Positions 18,564 through 28,202 are shown, numbered from the stretch's first letter. The stretch: 64,000 nt of DNA from Pseudoalteromonas luteoviolacea (GCF_001696455.1 NZ_MAUJ01000002.1:124001-188000); one strand, 5' to 3'. Numbers and translations are program-made. The notes: generated by a model from the sequence alone, not told the origin.

Positions 18564-19328
18564 TTAGAGTGATTTTTGATAGTTAGACCAAGCGATGTCT
18601 AGGTTTATGTTCTTCTCTTTAGAGAAACTCCCCCAACTCCACTTTTTCTTATCATGAGGATCTAATTGGGCATTTAGTTCAACCAACAAATCAGGGTGAT
18701 GATTAGACTCTAACCAGTGCAGAAAAAAAGCCGTCGTTTTATATCCACTGTCATAGTTACCACCTTGTTTACGACTGGAAAAGTCAACATAGCCACCTTT
18801 CATCCTGACCACATCGGCTATTCCCTCAATCACAGGACCGATCTCTTTATAGTTGTGGTCGTCTAGCTGGTACGCATGCGCAATCTCATGGTATAGAATG
18901 CCGATAAGTTCGTCATAAACCGCTTGAGGCGAATGAGTTAGCTTATATTTGTTTAGATATTGTGCACTGATATGGATTTTAGCGCCTGAGAAGTCCCCTT
19001 CTTTATAGGCCACACCATCCATATCTTCTAACACAATTTCCAGTAACGGTAGCTTAGGCGCTTTGTGTTCCTCTTTATAGAGAATACGCGCGACATTATA
19101 CGAAATCTGTTTGATCAAATTCACATCAATGTGCTGCCAAACGGCCACTTGATCTTGGCTAAAGTAACGTATTTGTACATTAGGTAAGTCGAATGCCAAC
19201 CAATTAATATCCCCGTTAAACTGAATCGGTTTAATCTCGGTTCTGATCTCTTCCGTTGCGGCCGTTGCACTGTGAGCCATTAAGCTCACAGTTGCAGCAA
19301 ATGCCAAAATTACAGCTTTTGCTTTCAT
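18564..19328 (-). CDS. Basic-secretory-protein family metallopeptidase
   Basis: 254 residues from the ATG at 19328, which gives a signal peptide ending ATA near residue 23. A 24-residue longer reading overlaps the preceding gene and lacks one. The zinc motif HEIAH is at 147-151, followed by EGIADVVR, the pattern of the plant basic secretory protein family (PF04450) of putative metallopeptidases. Expected location is periplasm or outside. The start codon lies directly after the GH92 stop, so the two are translationally coupled. A role in trimming the protein part of mannosylated glycoproteins is inferred from this coupling. Confidence 0.8.
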   Translation of the reverse strand: MKAKAVILAFAATVSLMAHSATAATEEIRTEIKPIQFNGDINWLAFDLPNVQIRYFSQDQVAVWQHIDVNLIKQISYNVARILYKEEHKAPKLPLLEIVLEDMDGVAYKEGDFSGAKIHISAQYLNKYKLTHSPQAVYDELIGILYHEIAHAYQLDDHNYKEIGPVIEGIADVVRMKGGYVDFSSRKQGGNYDSGYKTTAFFLHWLESNHHPDLLVELNAQLDPHDKKKWSWGSFSKEKNINLDIAWSNYQKSL

Positions 19329-19329
19329 C

Positions 19330-21684
19330 TTATTTGTACTCAGATAGTGAAGGTGGACGCGCAGTATGTGTGCTACCCCAGGCTTTGTTTGGTGTATCAC
19401 CCATCACGTACTTCAATTCGCCACCCGCCATAATATCTGCATGAGTTAGGTAATTTCGCTCTAACGGCTTACCATTCAAACTCACTGACTGAATGTACTT
19501 ATGGGTTTTGCTCAAACCTTTTGCTGTCGTCGTAAACGTTTTTCCATTAGCCAGTTTTAACGTTACCTTTGGTGTTTGAGGTGCACCGATCGCGTATGAC
19601 AAGTCACCAGGAGACACTGGGTAGAAACCCATGGCAGAGAAAATATACCAAGCTGACATTTGTCCTACATCGTCGTTGCCCGCAAGTCCATCTGGCTTAT
19701 CTGAGCTTAGTGTATCCATGATTTGACGAATACGCTCTTGAGTTCGCCAAGGTTTACCAGCGTAGTTATACAAGTATGCAATGTGATGACTTGGCTCATT
19801 GCCGTGAGCATAGTTACCTATCAAACCTGCAATGTCTTCATGTTCTTTAATCATGTCTTTTGATAACGGGGTATCGAACAAATCATCTAAACGCTTTTCA
19901 AATGCATCGTCGCCTCCCATCAGCTCAATCAATCCAGCAACATCTTGCGGCACATAAAAGCTATATTGCATTGAATTACCTTCAGTAAAAGGACCCATAT
20001 ACTTTGCTTCATATGCGTTAAAGTCCTTGTTCCAATTACCTTTGCTATCTCTGCCACGCATAAAACGAGTTTGCGGATCAAAGACATTTTTATAGCTCAT
20101 AGCACGAGCGTAGTATTCTTGGGCAAGTTTTGTTTTACCCATAGATTCAAACATGCGCGCAATTGCATAGTCGTTGTAAGCATACTCTAACGTGATAGAC
20201 ACTGACTCCGGCAACACATCCATCGGTACGTAACCATACTTTTTATATTCTGGAATGGCATCGTAAACTGGATTGTTTGCAGTACTTTGAATCGCCTCAA
20301 CTGCTAAATCAATATCGTAATCCCTGATCCCTTTTAGGTAGGCATCTGCGATGACAGATACCGCATGATATCCAATCATTGTCCATGTTTCATGGGCATG
20401 GAAAGACCAAATAGGCAGCATTTTTTCGTAACTTTGTTGATAGTGAACAAGCATCGACTGGATCATGCCTGACACGCGATCAGGGTCGATATAAGTCAAC
20501 AGAGGGTGCAATGCACGATAAGTATCCCACAGTGAAAATAACGTATAGTGCTCAAAACCTTTGCCGTCATGAATTTCACCATCCACACCGCGATATTGGC
20601 CATTTACATCTTGATAAATACTCGGCGCCTGTAGCGCGTGATAAAGCGCAGTGTAAAACTGGCGTTTCTCTGAGCGCGTACCCTCAACGTCTACTTTATC
20701 TAAGTATTTAGCCCAATCTTGTTTCGCTTGCGTTCTGACCTTTTCAAAGTCCCAATGAGGAATTTCCGTTTTGAGGTTTTCAAGCGCATTGGAACGGCTA
20801 ACTGCTGAAAGGCCGACTTTCATATAGACAGGCTTTTTATCTACGCCCTTAAAAGACGCGACAAACTTAACGGCTTTACCCGCCGTCATTTTGACCGCTT
20901 TGTTTTCGATAGTTGAATGTTTTTGTTTACTATCAAGACAATTCATACATCTGTAGCGCATGTTGTCCTGATTGATAAACTGGTAGTCATCGATTGGCTG
21001 TGAAAATTGAATTGCGAAATACATTTGTCTATTTCGCGCCCAACCATTTGTCGCCCGATATGCGACTAATGTTCTGTCATCAACCTTGCGGATATCGCTC
21101 CATATTACTTTGTTTTCGAAATTGTAAATAGAGCTAGTCAGGTCAAATAAAATGTGTCCATGATCTGCGCTATTGAACGTGTACTTGTGCATTCCAACAC
21201 GTGTCGTTGTCGTCAATTCGGCTGTTATGTCATAATCTTGCAGTTCAACGCCGTAGTATCCAGGTTCTGCCCACTCTTTATCGTGTGAAAATCTTGAACG
21301 ATACCCTGAATCTGGGTTTTCTGCCGTGCCAGCTTCCAATTTAATGTCGCCAGTGATAGGCATCACCAATAAATCACCCAGATCAGAATGACCAGTCCCA
21401 GAAAAGTGGGTGTGCGAAAAGCCGACGATTGTTTCGTCGTCGTAATGATATCCTGCACAGCGCTTATATATTTCAGGCTGTGGTGATACACCTCGCATAG
21501 GGTTATCTGTGTCTGGACTTAATTGAACCATACCAAATGGAACTACAGCACCCGGAAATGTGTGCCCATCTCCACCTGTACCGATGAACGTATCTACCCA
21601 TTGAGTGTTTGATTCGCGTGCTTCACTTACCGCTGAAAGCCCGGTAAGTGACACCATAGCTGCGGCCCAAATTGAGCGATGCAT
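19330..21684 (-). CDS. GH92 alpha-mannosidase, secreted
   Basis: 784 residues with a signal peptide (about 1-22). N-terminal beta-sandwich with QWVDTFIGTGGDGHTFPGA and VPFGMVQLSPDT, then an (alpha/alpha)6 catalytic domain with the family signatures CAGYHYDDETIVGFSHTHFS and GNDDVGQMSAWYIFSAMG. GH92 enzymes are calcium-dependent exo-alpha-mannosidases acting on N-glycans or mannans. The linkage specificity cannot be read here. It is first in a two-gene unit and preceded by an operator shared with the permease/isomerase promoter region. It would supply mannose to the isomerase and kinase of this locus. Confidence 0.93.
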   Translation of the reverse strand: MHRSIWAAAMVSLTGLSAVSEARESNTQWVDTFIGTGGDGHTFPGAVVPFGMVQLSPDTDNPMRGVSPQPEIYKRCAGYHYDDETIVGFSHTHFSGTGHSDLGDLLVMPITGDIKLEAGTAENPDSGYRSRFSHDKEWAEPGYYGVELQDYDITAELTTTTRVGMHKYTFNSADHGHILFDLTSSIYNFENKVIWSDIRKVDDRTLVAYRATNGWARNRQMYFAIQFSQPIDDYQFINQDNMRYRCMNCLDSKQKHSTIENKAVKMTAGKAVKFVASFKGVDKKPVYMKVGLSAVSRSNALENLKTEIPHWDFEKVRTQAKQDWAKYLDKVDVEGTRSEKRQFYTALYHALQAPSIYQDVNGQYRGVDGEIHDGKGFEHYTLFSLWDTYRALHPLLTYIDPDRVSGMIQSMLVHYQQSYEKMLPIWSFHAHETWTMIGYHAVSVIADAYLKGIRDYDIDLAVEAIQSTANNPVYDAIPEYKKYGYVPMDVLPESVSITLEYAYNDYAIARMFESMGKTKLAQEYYARAMSYKNVFDPQTRFMRGRDSKGNWNKDFNAYEAKYMGPFTEGNSMQYSFYVPQDVAGLIELMGGDDAFEKRLDDLFDTPLSKDMIKEHEDIAGLIGNYAHGNEPSHHIAYLYNYAGKPWRTQERIRQIMDTLSSDKPDGLAGNDDVGQMSAWYIFSAMGFYPVSPGDLSYAIGAPQTPKVTLKLANGKTFTTTAKGLSKTHKYIQSVSLNGKPLERNYLTHADIMAGGELKYVMGDTPNKAWGSTHTARPPSLSEYK

Positions 21685-21711
21685 GTGCCTCTCCTTTATT
21701 GTAAATTATGT

Positions 21712-21725
21712 TTGGATCGTTCCAA
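21712..21725. promoter_or_regulatory. LacI-family-like operator upstream of GH92
   Basis: TTGGATCGTTCCAA, arms TTGGA/TCCAA with a CG centre, 28 bp upstream of the GH92 start. Thirteen of its 14 bases recur at 23185-23197 in the divergent promoter of the same locus. CG-centred palindromes of this length are typical LacI-family sites. The regulator gene is not in the window. Confidence 0.6.
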
Positions 21726-21801
21726 GTGGTTTTAATATACAACGTCTATGAATACGTATTCAATAGCATTGAGATAGAAATTTATAAATTTAAGACAAAA
21801 A

Positions 21802-21821
21802 AGGCAAGCGAACGCTTGCCT
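21802..21821 (-). terminator. Terminator of the sugar permease gene
   Basis: Stem AGGCAAGCG/CGCTTGCCT preceded on the plus strand by six A, giving a U-tract on the minus strand. It separates the permease from the downstream GH92 unit, which has its own operator. Confidence 0.75.
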
Positions 21822-21844
21822 CTTAAATAGAATATGGGGTTGAT

Positions 21845-23116
21845 TTAGGCTACTTTATCTTGCCAATGCTTCGATAACTTCACTACATTCAGACCATACC
21901 AAGCAATGAATACATAACATATCAAAGGTACAATAAAGCTGATTTGAATATTCATGCTGTCTGCTACCATGCCCTGTAGCAATGGTATTATCGCACCGCC
22001 TACAATCGCTAAGCACAACCAACCTGAGCCTTTACTTGTTAACGAGCCTAAGCCCTCAATCGCGATTGTAAAAATCGTGGGGAACATAATTGAGTTAAAC
22101 AAACCAATGGCTAATACAGAGATCATCGCAATATTGCCGTCCGTAGACATCGTCATAACGAGTAACAGCATTACACTAATAGCATTAAATACCAGTGCTT
22201 TAGAAGGTGCAATCACTTTCAAAGCCTGCGAACCAATAAAGCGACCAACCATTGCTCCACCCCAATAGTAGCCAAGCAATTTGGCTGCCGTTGGCGCATC
22301 GATACCACCAATATGCTCTTCAGCGAAATAATTAACAATAAAGCTACCAATGGATACTTCTGCACCGACGTAACTGAAAATAGCCACCACGCCCATCATT
22401 AGGTGAGGCGCTTCTTTTAAATTGTGACCTTTAGCCTTACAGTCTTGCTCTTCTGTATGCTCCGCAATTGTCGGCAGCTTTAAAAACGCGAATACAACCG
22501 CAATTATCACGAGTACAGCAGCAATCACCAAATAGGGAACCTTCACTGAATCAGCACTCGCCGCTTCAACTGCCATAGCACCACCTGCACCAAACAGCAG
22601 CATACCTCCAGCGATCGGCCCTAAAGTCGTTCCTAAAGAATTAAGTGCTTGCGCTAGGTTTAACCGGCTTGACGCTGTTTTAGGTGTGCCGAGTGCTGCA
22701 ACATAAGGGTTTGCAGACACTTGTAAGATAACAATGCCAGATGCCATAACAAACAGCGCTGTTAAAAAAATCCAATACTGATGAACAATTACCGCTGGAT
22801 AAAATAATAGACAGCCAAAAGCAGCAACCAGAAGCCCAATAATAATGCCTTTTTGGTAGCCCAATCGTTTAACGAGGTTGCCCGCTGGAAGTGATACAAC
22901 GAAGTACGCAATGAAAAAACAAAACTGAATTAACATTGCTTCGGTGTAGTTAAGGTCAAAGACGCTTTTTAATCTTGGGATTAAAACATCATTAAAAACA
23001 GTAATAAAGCCCCATAAAAAAAACAGGGTTGTCATTGCTGCTAGCGGGAAAAAATAGTTTTTTTCGTTGTTCTGCGCGCCAGCAACAAAAGTTTGATTCG
23101 TGTTGATTTCACTCAC
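21845..23116 (-). CDS. MFS sugar:proton symporter, FucP-like
   Basis: 423 residues with about twelve membrane helices. N-terminal AMTTLFFLWGFITVFNDVLIP is the hallmark of the FucP/GluP family (fucose, glucose/galactose), followed by QFCFFIAYFVVSLPAG. It imports a monosaccharide with protons across the inner membrane. Given divergent transcription from the mannose isomerase and kinase and the GH92 next door, mannose is the likely substrate (inference). The 227-bp divergent region upstream contains the shared operator. Confidence 0.9.
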   Translation of the reverse strand: MSEINTNQTFVAGAQNNEKNYFFPLAAMTTLFFLWGFITVFNDVLIPRLKSVFDLNYTEAMLIQFCFFIAYFVVSLPAGNLVKRLGYQKGIIIGLLVAAFGCLLFYPAVIVHQYWIFLTALFVMASGIVILQVSANPYVAALGTPKTASSRLNLAQALNSLGTTLGPIAGGMLLFGAGGAMAVEAASADSVKVPYLVIAAVLVIIAVVFAFLKLPTIAEHTEEQDCKAKGHNLKEAPHLMMGVVAIFSYVGAEVSIGSFIVNYFAEEHIGGIDAPTAAKLLGYYWGGAMVGRFIGSQALKVIAPSKALVFNAISVMLLLVMTMSTDGNIAMISVLAIGLFNSIMFPTIFTIAIEGLGSLTSKGSGWLCLAIVGGAIIPLLQGMVADSMNIQISFIVPLICYVFIAWYGLNVVKLSKHWQDKVA

Positions 23117-23184
23117 TCAGGTTACTCCATGTTAAGGGATGTAATGATTCTACACATTGTTACAAGAAAATCACAAATGTTTTA

Positions 23185-23197
23185 TTGGATCGTTCCA
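23185..23197. promoter_or_regulatory. LacI-family-like operator in the divergent promoter
   Basis: TTGGATCGTTCCA, a repeat of the site before GH92, placed 69 bp upstream of the permease start and 147 bp upstream of the isomerase start. It could control both directions. Confidence 0.6.
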
Positions 23198-23343
23198 TTA
23201 TTTTTTTTAAGATGCTAGAGTAACTAGATAAATGAGAAAATACAGGTTAGTAAACTTTTTGAAATGCGCAATTGGCGTAGGCCAATAAAGCGCACCTTGA
23301 AAAGTCAAAAACCGTTTTGCGATTAGAAAGTGGAGCTTGATTA

Positions 23344-24534
23344 ATGTCGCTTGATTTCAGAAACAAAGAATTTTTGCAGCAGCATATTGATAAGACAATG
23401 GCATTTTATCACCCGAGATGCGTCGATAACACAGGCGGTTTCTATCAATTTTTTAAGGATAACGGCGACGTATACGACAACTCTACCCGCCATCTAGTTT
23501 CAAGTACGCGTTTTGTTTTTAACTACGCGATGGCTTATCTCAATACATCTCAAGAGGAATACCTTGAACTTGTTAACCATGGTATTGATTACTTAGAACG
23601 AGTTCATAAACAACCCAATGGCGGTTATGCTTGGTTAGTTGAAAATGGTAAACCAAGTGATTTAACGAACCATTGTTATGGTCTGGCTTTTGTACTGCTA
23701 GCTAATGCAATGGCTTATAAAGCAGGCGTAAAGTCGACACTTTCCACTATCGAGCAAGTTTGGCAACTATTAGAACAAAAGTACTTTCAGGCCGAATACG
23801 CGCTCTATTTAGACGAATATGATGCATCGCTTGAAAATGCGGATAAGTACCGTGGTCAAAATGCGAATATGCATATGTGTGAAGCACTGTTAATGTGCTT
23901 TGAAGCAACGAAAGATAATAAGTTTTTAGACCGTGCTTACACGCTTGCGCATACAATGACGGTAAAGCAAGCTGACTTAGCTCAAGGTCTCGTATGGGAA
24001 CATTACGATAGTAACTGGCAAATAGACTGGGACTACAATAAAGAAAACCCTAAGCATTTATTTAGACCCTGGGGATTTCAGCCGGGCCATCAAACTGAAT
24101 GGACGAAACTGCTGCTTATCCTGCATAGGCACAAGCCTGAAGCTTGGATGATAGAAAAAGCAAAGTTCCTATTCGATGAAGCGTTAAAGTCTGCATGGGA
24201 TGAACAACATGGTGGGATCTGTTATGGGTTTGCACCCGATAGATCCATTTGTGACGGCGATAAATATTTTTGGGTTCAAGCTGAAAGCTTTGCCGCTGCA
24301 GCGCTATTAGCGCTAGCCACAAATGAAGAAAAGTATTGGCAATGGTATGACAAAATATGGCGATATAGCTGGGAACATATGATCGACCATCAATATGGTG
24401 CTTGGTACCGTATTCTTACCCAAGACAATCGCTCTTACAGTGACGAAAAAAGTCCGGCAGGAAAGACAGATTACCATACAATGGGCGCTTGTTACGAAGT
24501 CCTCAGAGCCTATCAATTACAAGAGAGTAAATAA
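23344..24534 (+). CDS. AGE-family mannose isomerase/2-epimerase
   Basis: 396 residues, an (alpha/alpha)6-barrel of the N-acylglucosamine 2-epimerase superfamily. Expected catalytic histidines are visible in RGQNANMHMCEA (H177) and GHQTEW (H249), with a third near the end (DYHTMGACYE). Length and neighbourhood favour D-mannose isomerase (mannose to fructose), as the next gene is a fructokinase-type kinase overlapping by one base and the cluster has an alpha-mannosidase and sugar permease. Cellobiose or N-acylglucosamine epimerase activity is less likely from context but not excluded by sequence reading. Cytoplasmic, no signal peptide. Confidence 0.85.
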   Translation: MSLDFRNKEFLQQHIDKTMAFYHPRCVDNTGGFYQFFKDNGDVYDNSTRHLVSSTRFVFNYAMAYLNTSQEEYLELVNHGIDYLERVHKQPNGGYAWLVENGKPSDLTNHCYGLAFVLLANAMAYKAGVKSTLSTIEQVWQLLEQKYFQAEYALYLDEYDASLENADKYRGQNANMHMCEALLMCFEATKDNKFLDRAYTLAHTMTVKQADLAQGLVWEHYDSNWQIDWDYNKENPKHLFRPWGFQPGHQTEWTKLLLILHRHKPEAWMIEKAKFLFDEALKSAWDEQHGGICYGFAPDRSICDGDKYFWVQAESFAAAALLALATNEEKYWQWYDKIWRYSWEHMIDHQYGAWYRILTQDNRSYSDEKSPAGKTDYHTMGACYEVLRAYQLQESK

Positions 24535-25484
24535 TGAGTGTTATCTGTTTTGGCGAAGCGTTAATCGACTTTCTGTCTAATGGAAAAGAACCCGAAGCGT
24601 TTACAAAATACGCAGGGGGGGCACCAGCTAATGTATCAGTCGCTGTGGCAAAGCAAGGCGAAAAAAGTACCTTTTGCGGCATGCTTGGTGATGATATGTT
24701 TGGTCACTTCATTAATGAGGAATTGCAGAACCACAAAGTAGACACACAATATGTGAGGTTCACAAAAGAAGCACAAACAGCACTTGCTTTTGTATCTTTA
24801 GATAATGATGGCGAGCGTAGTTTCAGCTTTTATCGCCCTCCAGCTGCCGATTTGCTATTTAGAGCAGAGCATTTCGAGCCCGGTATGTTTACATCTAACA
24901 AAATACTGCATGTGTGCTCAAATAGCCTAACCGAAAGAAACATTTATCTCACCACGATAACGGCTATGCAACATGCGAAAGACAACAGGCTGTTAAAAAG
25001 TTTTGATATGAACTTGCGAGAAAACCTGTGGCCGTCGATGAATCATTGCTTGGAACGTATTTGGCATGTGCTATCTCAATCTGATGTCGTAAAACTGTCT
25101 TTGGAAGAGCTAGCATTTTTAAATGAACATGCCCACCCTGACCAAGATCAGCAAAAAACCATAGAAGCAATATTGAAAACTAATGTGCGACTTTTACTGA
25201 TTACTGACGGGCCTAATGACATTAGATATTTTACGGGCACTTTTTCAGGTTATATTTCACCTCCAAAAGTGCAAGCTGTAGACACCACAGCTGGTGGCGA
25301 TGCTTTTGTAGGCGGTTTATTGGCGGAGTTTTCAAGAAGACTGTCGCAAGTAACTTTTAAAGAGCTTTATAAAAGCGAAAGAGAAATTATTAATATTATC
25401 AATTTCTCAGCAAAATGTGGCGCCTATGCAGTAACCCGATACGGTGCCTTTTCATCATTACCGACTAAGCATGATATCGATTGA
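24534..25484 (+). CDS. PfkB-family fructokinase
   Basis: 316 residues of the ribokinase/PfkB family. The N-terminal signature is YAGGAPANVSVAVAKQG (26-42). The C-terminal one is DTTAGGDAFVGG (250-261), whose D256 is the catalytic base; the usual DTxGAGD reads DTTAGGD here, a tolerated variant. It would phosphorylate fructose to fructose-6-phosphate with ATP, completing mannose entry into glycolysis. Stop and start overlap (TAATG) with the isomerase, indicating translational coupling. A weak hairpin follows. Confidence 0.88.
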   Translation: MSVICFGEALIDFLSNGKEPEAFTKYAGGAPANVSVAVAKQGEKSTFCGMLGDDMFGHFINEELQNHKVDTQYVRFTKEAQTALAFVSLDNDGERSFSFYRPPAADLLFRAEHFEPGMFTSNKILHVCSNSLTERNIYLTTITAMQHAKDNRLLKSFDMNLRENLWPSMNHCLERIWHVLSQSDVVKLSLEELAFLNEHAHPDQDQQKTIEAILKTNVRLLLITDGPNDIRYFTGTFSGYISPPKVQAVDTTAGGDAFVGGLLAEFSRRLSQVTFKELYKSEREIINIINFSAKCGAYAVTRYGAFSSLPTKHDID

Positions 25485-25509
25485 AAGTAACTTGAACTAA
25501 GTGTGAGAC

Positions 25510-25527
25510 AGGCTCAAGGAAGAGCCT
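25510..25527 (+). terminator. Weak terminator after fructokinase gene
   Basis: AGGCTC/GAGCCT stem with six-base loop, followed by a short T-rich stretch. It lies between convergent genes. Confidence 0.4.
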
Positions 25528-25536
25528 ATTTACCTT

Positions 25537-25791
25537 CTATAAATACGACAAAAACTTATCGTAAAACCAGTAAACTACTGGCCCACAAATACACCAGCCG
25601 ATCATAAAAGGCTTAAAAAAGCCAAGCCTTTGCGCATCAAGCTCCTCAACAACAGACATGTTTTCGGACGACTTTAATGGGAAAACTTTTCGATACATTT
25701 TAAATATTGTCAAGCCAACTAAAAACGGTACTATGATAAGTGCAAAAAACAATAATACTGCATACCAAGTCTCGTCAGAAACACGATCCAT
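25537..25791 (-). CDS. Small two-helix membrane protein, unknown
   Basis: 84 residues with two predicted membrane helices, one at about 9-30 (WYAVLLFFALIIVPFLVGL) and one at about 60-78 (FMIGWCICGPVVYWFYD). They are joined by a charged loop. GAGAG lies upstream of the ATG. No family recognised. Monocistronic, convergent with the fructokinase gene and divergent from the lipoprotein downstream. Confidence 0.65.
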   Translation of the reverse strand: MDRVSDETWYAVLLFFALIIVPFLVGLTIFKMYRKVFPLKSSENMSVVEELDAQRLGFFKPFMIGWCICGPVVYWFYDKFLSYL

Positions 25792-25870
25792 AATCTCTCG
25801 CTGTCGCTTTTGAAAGGCTCAGAATAGAATTTGGTTGCATGAATTACAACAAGAACAATGAAGTTTATAT

Positions 25871-26961
25871 ATGAAGCAATACCTCCCACTGATCTTAATC
25901 CCTCTTTTGGCTAGCTGTGCATCCCCTAATAAAGTAGAAAGGCTGACACCTGTTACTGAAATCAAGTATAAACAAACTGAAGGCTACACCCATCAATTTG
26001 CCAATACCTACAAAAGACCAAAAAGCTACCCACACACTTGCGAGCAGACTGCTACCCAGACAATGAAGACATTCAATGTAACAGTGAGATGGAGCAATGC
26101 CAATATATTGGTAGCAATCCCGCTTTAACAATAGATGAGGCTCGCAACTACAGTATACGGTGGCTTGGGCACGCAAGTTTTGTTATCACGACACCCACTG
26201 ATGAAACAATTCTTGTTGATCCCGTTACAAGGCAATTCGATTGGCCAATAGATTGGGCTTTTACGAACCTAGCTGGCGGATTTTACCGACAACTCCCTCC
26301 CAAAGTGACTAATGACGAGCTGGCCTCAACAAAGGCTGTTGTTTATTCACATATTCACTACGATCACTTCAACAAGGCCGATATTGCTGACATTGGTAAT
26401 AATATAAAGTACCTGACGCCACTTAACTTTGCAGACTACTTTCCAACGGGGGGCTACGATATCGTTGAAATGCCGTGGTATTCCAGCTACGACATAGGCC
26501 AAACCACAGTACATTTTGTGCCGGCACATCACTTCAGTAATCGTATAGTCGTTCCATTTATTACGAACGATGACGACGAAACCCTGTGGGGTGGCTGGCT
26601 CTTAGAGAACAATGGTAAAACGGTATTTTTTGCTGGGGATACGGGCTATTCTGGGCATTTTAAGGATATTCATAACGCTTTTGGTGACATCGATGTTTGC
26701 CTAATTCCAATTGCGTCTTATCACCATGAAGAACATGGAAAATGGTACCGAAATGTACATTTAACACCGGAAGATGCACTTGTAGCCGCTGAAGATATGA
26801 ATTGTGGTGTGGTTATCCCTTGGGGTTATGGAAATTCGAGCTGGAAGATGGGCGACCATACTTCTCACTCTGCGCTGTTTAGACTGTTGCATATGAAAGA
26901 ACAACTAAATAGCAAAGTACCTTTATACATTCTCAATGAAGGCGAGCGAGCAAAGTTTTAA
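25871..26961 (+). pseudogene. Metallo-beta-lactamase-fold lipoprotein, frameshifted
   Basis: Two overlapping frames look like one protein. The first (from 25871) has a signal peptide and lipobox (LLASC) and then a segment (FANTYKRPKSYPHT) typical of the N-terminus of NAPE-PLD/RomA-like hydrolases, but ends at 26128. The second, open from 25981 and read to 26961, has the catalytic domain with no good start codon: GHASFVI, the metal motif SHIHYDHF, PAHHFSNR and FFAGDTGYSGHF. A single-base frame change somewhere in 25981-26128 would join them. So this is either a recently broken gene or a sequencing error. The family hydrolyses phospholipid-like phosphodiesters; here the substrate is unknown. 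Confidence 0.65.
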
Positions 26962-26978
26962 AAAGTCACAGTGACAAG

Positions 26979-27003
26979 CTAGCGCAGTATTTTACTGCGC
27001 TAG
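26979..27003. terminator. Hairpin between convergent genes
   Basis: Eleven-bp perfect stem CTAGCGCAGTA/TACTGCGCTAG with a TTT loop, between the metallo-hydrolase and rnd. There is no strong U-tract directly adjacent on either side, so termination is likely but not certain. Confidence 0.55.
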
Positions 27004-27019
27004 TACAAACCACTGTCGG

Positions 27020-28153
27020 CTATTCGACTTCCCATGCTTTTAAGGTATCTCCTAGCAATTGCTTGCGCCAACCCTGAAACAAATCGGGTTTGATCATTTT
27101 TTTGCGTTGCTCTGTTGAGAGCTTCCAGTTCCAGCTGATAACTTGATTTATCTGTTTTTTCGATGCAACTACATCAACTGGGATCCCTTGCTTTTGAGCT
27201 TCAATGGCGATGAGCCCCTTAATATCCTTAGCTGCTTTTTTGTAGCCAGCAAAGTCAATTAAACGCTTCACTTTTTTGGGTAGTGCTTCTTCAGCAATTG
27301 ACTTACCGGCGTCTATACACGCTAGAATTTCTTTACCAGAGCGATTCACTTCCATCGCTTCGACTTCTGGTACATTGCGCATACTTGCAAGAGAGGATGG
27401 ACGTCGTTTGGCAATTTCAACCATATTCAGCTCTTTTAAAATAAAGTTTACCGATATGTTTTTCTTTTCAGCCTTTTTTAAACGCCAAGCTGCAAGCTCC
27501 CTTAGAACCGCTAGGTCTCGGCCTCTGAGTTGCCAAACATTTTTGATATTTAAATAGACGTATTCGTCAGGTGTGCGAAACGCACGTTTTTGTGAAATTA
27601 GCTGACTTTCAGATATCACAATATCCTTAAATCCTTTTTGCTGAATTTTTTCCACAATACGCTCATAACAAGGCAATAAGTAGAAAACATCTGCCGCCGC
27701 ATATTCCAACTGTTTACTAGATAAAGGCCTTTTTAACCAATCGGTGCGTGACATGCTTTTATCAATCTCAATGTCCAACAGGTTTTTCACCATATTGGCA
27801 AATCCGACGCAATTCCCCTCACCTAACAATTGCAGTGCAAATTGTGTATCAAAAAGCGGCGATGGGCATATACCTGCGAAATTTTGAAATACTTCAATAT
27901 CTTCTGATGGAGAGTGAATGACCTTTATAACATCAGGTGCAGTAAATAACTCCCAAAGCGCTGAAAAATCAAGTTCAATTAAAGGATCTATCAGTGCTAA
28001 ATGCTCGCCATCATATACCTGAAAAAGAGCACTTTCAGGATACAGTGTTCTGCGTCGCATAAATTCGGTATCAATGGCTAACACCTTGCTGCCTGATACT
28101 AGGTTGATAAATTCATTTAATTCAACTTGATTCTGAATAAACCGATACTGCAC
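27020..28153 (-). CDS. rnd: Ribonuclease D
   Basis: 377 residues, the usual length. The DEDD exonuclease domain is N-terminal: LAIDTEFMRR (ExoI, D and E), HSPSEDIEVF (ExoII) and YAAADVFYLLPCYE (ExoIII). An HRDC domain follows (LRELAAWRLKKAEKKN). It trims the 3' ends of tRNA and other structured RNA precursors in the cytoplasm. It lies directly downstream of fadD as in many gammaproteobacteria, but a strong terminator separates the two. Confidence 0.96.
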   Translation of the reverse strand: MQYRFIQNQVELNEFINLVSGSKVLAIDTEFMRRRTLYPESALFQVYDGEHLALIDPLIELDFSALWELFTAPDVIKVIHSPSEDIEVFQNFAGICPSPLFDTQFALQLLGEGNCVGFANMVKNLLDIEIDKSMSRTDWLKRPLSSKQLEYAAADVFYLLPCYERIVEKIQQKGFKDIVISESQLISQKRAFRTPDEYVYLNIKNVWQLRGRDLAVLRELAAWRLKKAEKKNISVNFILKELNMVEIAKRRPSSLASMRNVPEVEAMEVNRSGKEILACIDAGKSIAEEALPKKVKRLIDFAGYKKAAKDIKGLIAIEAQKQGIPVDVVASKKQINQVISWNWKLSTEQRKKMIKPDLFQGWRKQLLGDTLKAWEVE

Positions 28154-28172
28154 ATTTACTCCTTCGCTATAG

Positions 28173-28199
28173 CGAAAAAAAACCGGCTTCCGCCGGTTT
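28173..28199 (-). terminator. Terminator of fadD
   Basis: Stem AAACCGGC/GCCGGTTT with TTCC loop and a run of eight A on the plus strand, giving a strong U-tract on the minus strand, immediately after the fadD stop. Confidence 0.85.
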
Positions 28200-28202
28200 C
28201 TC

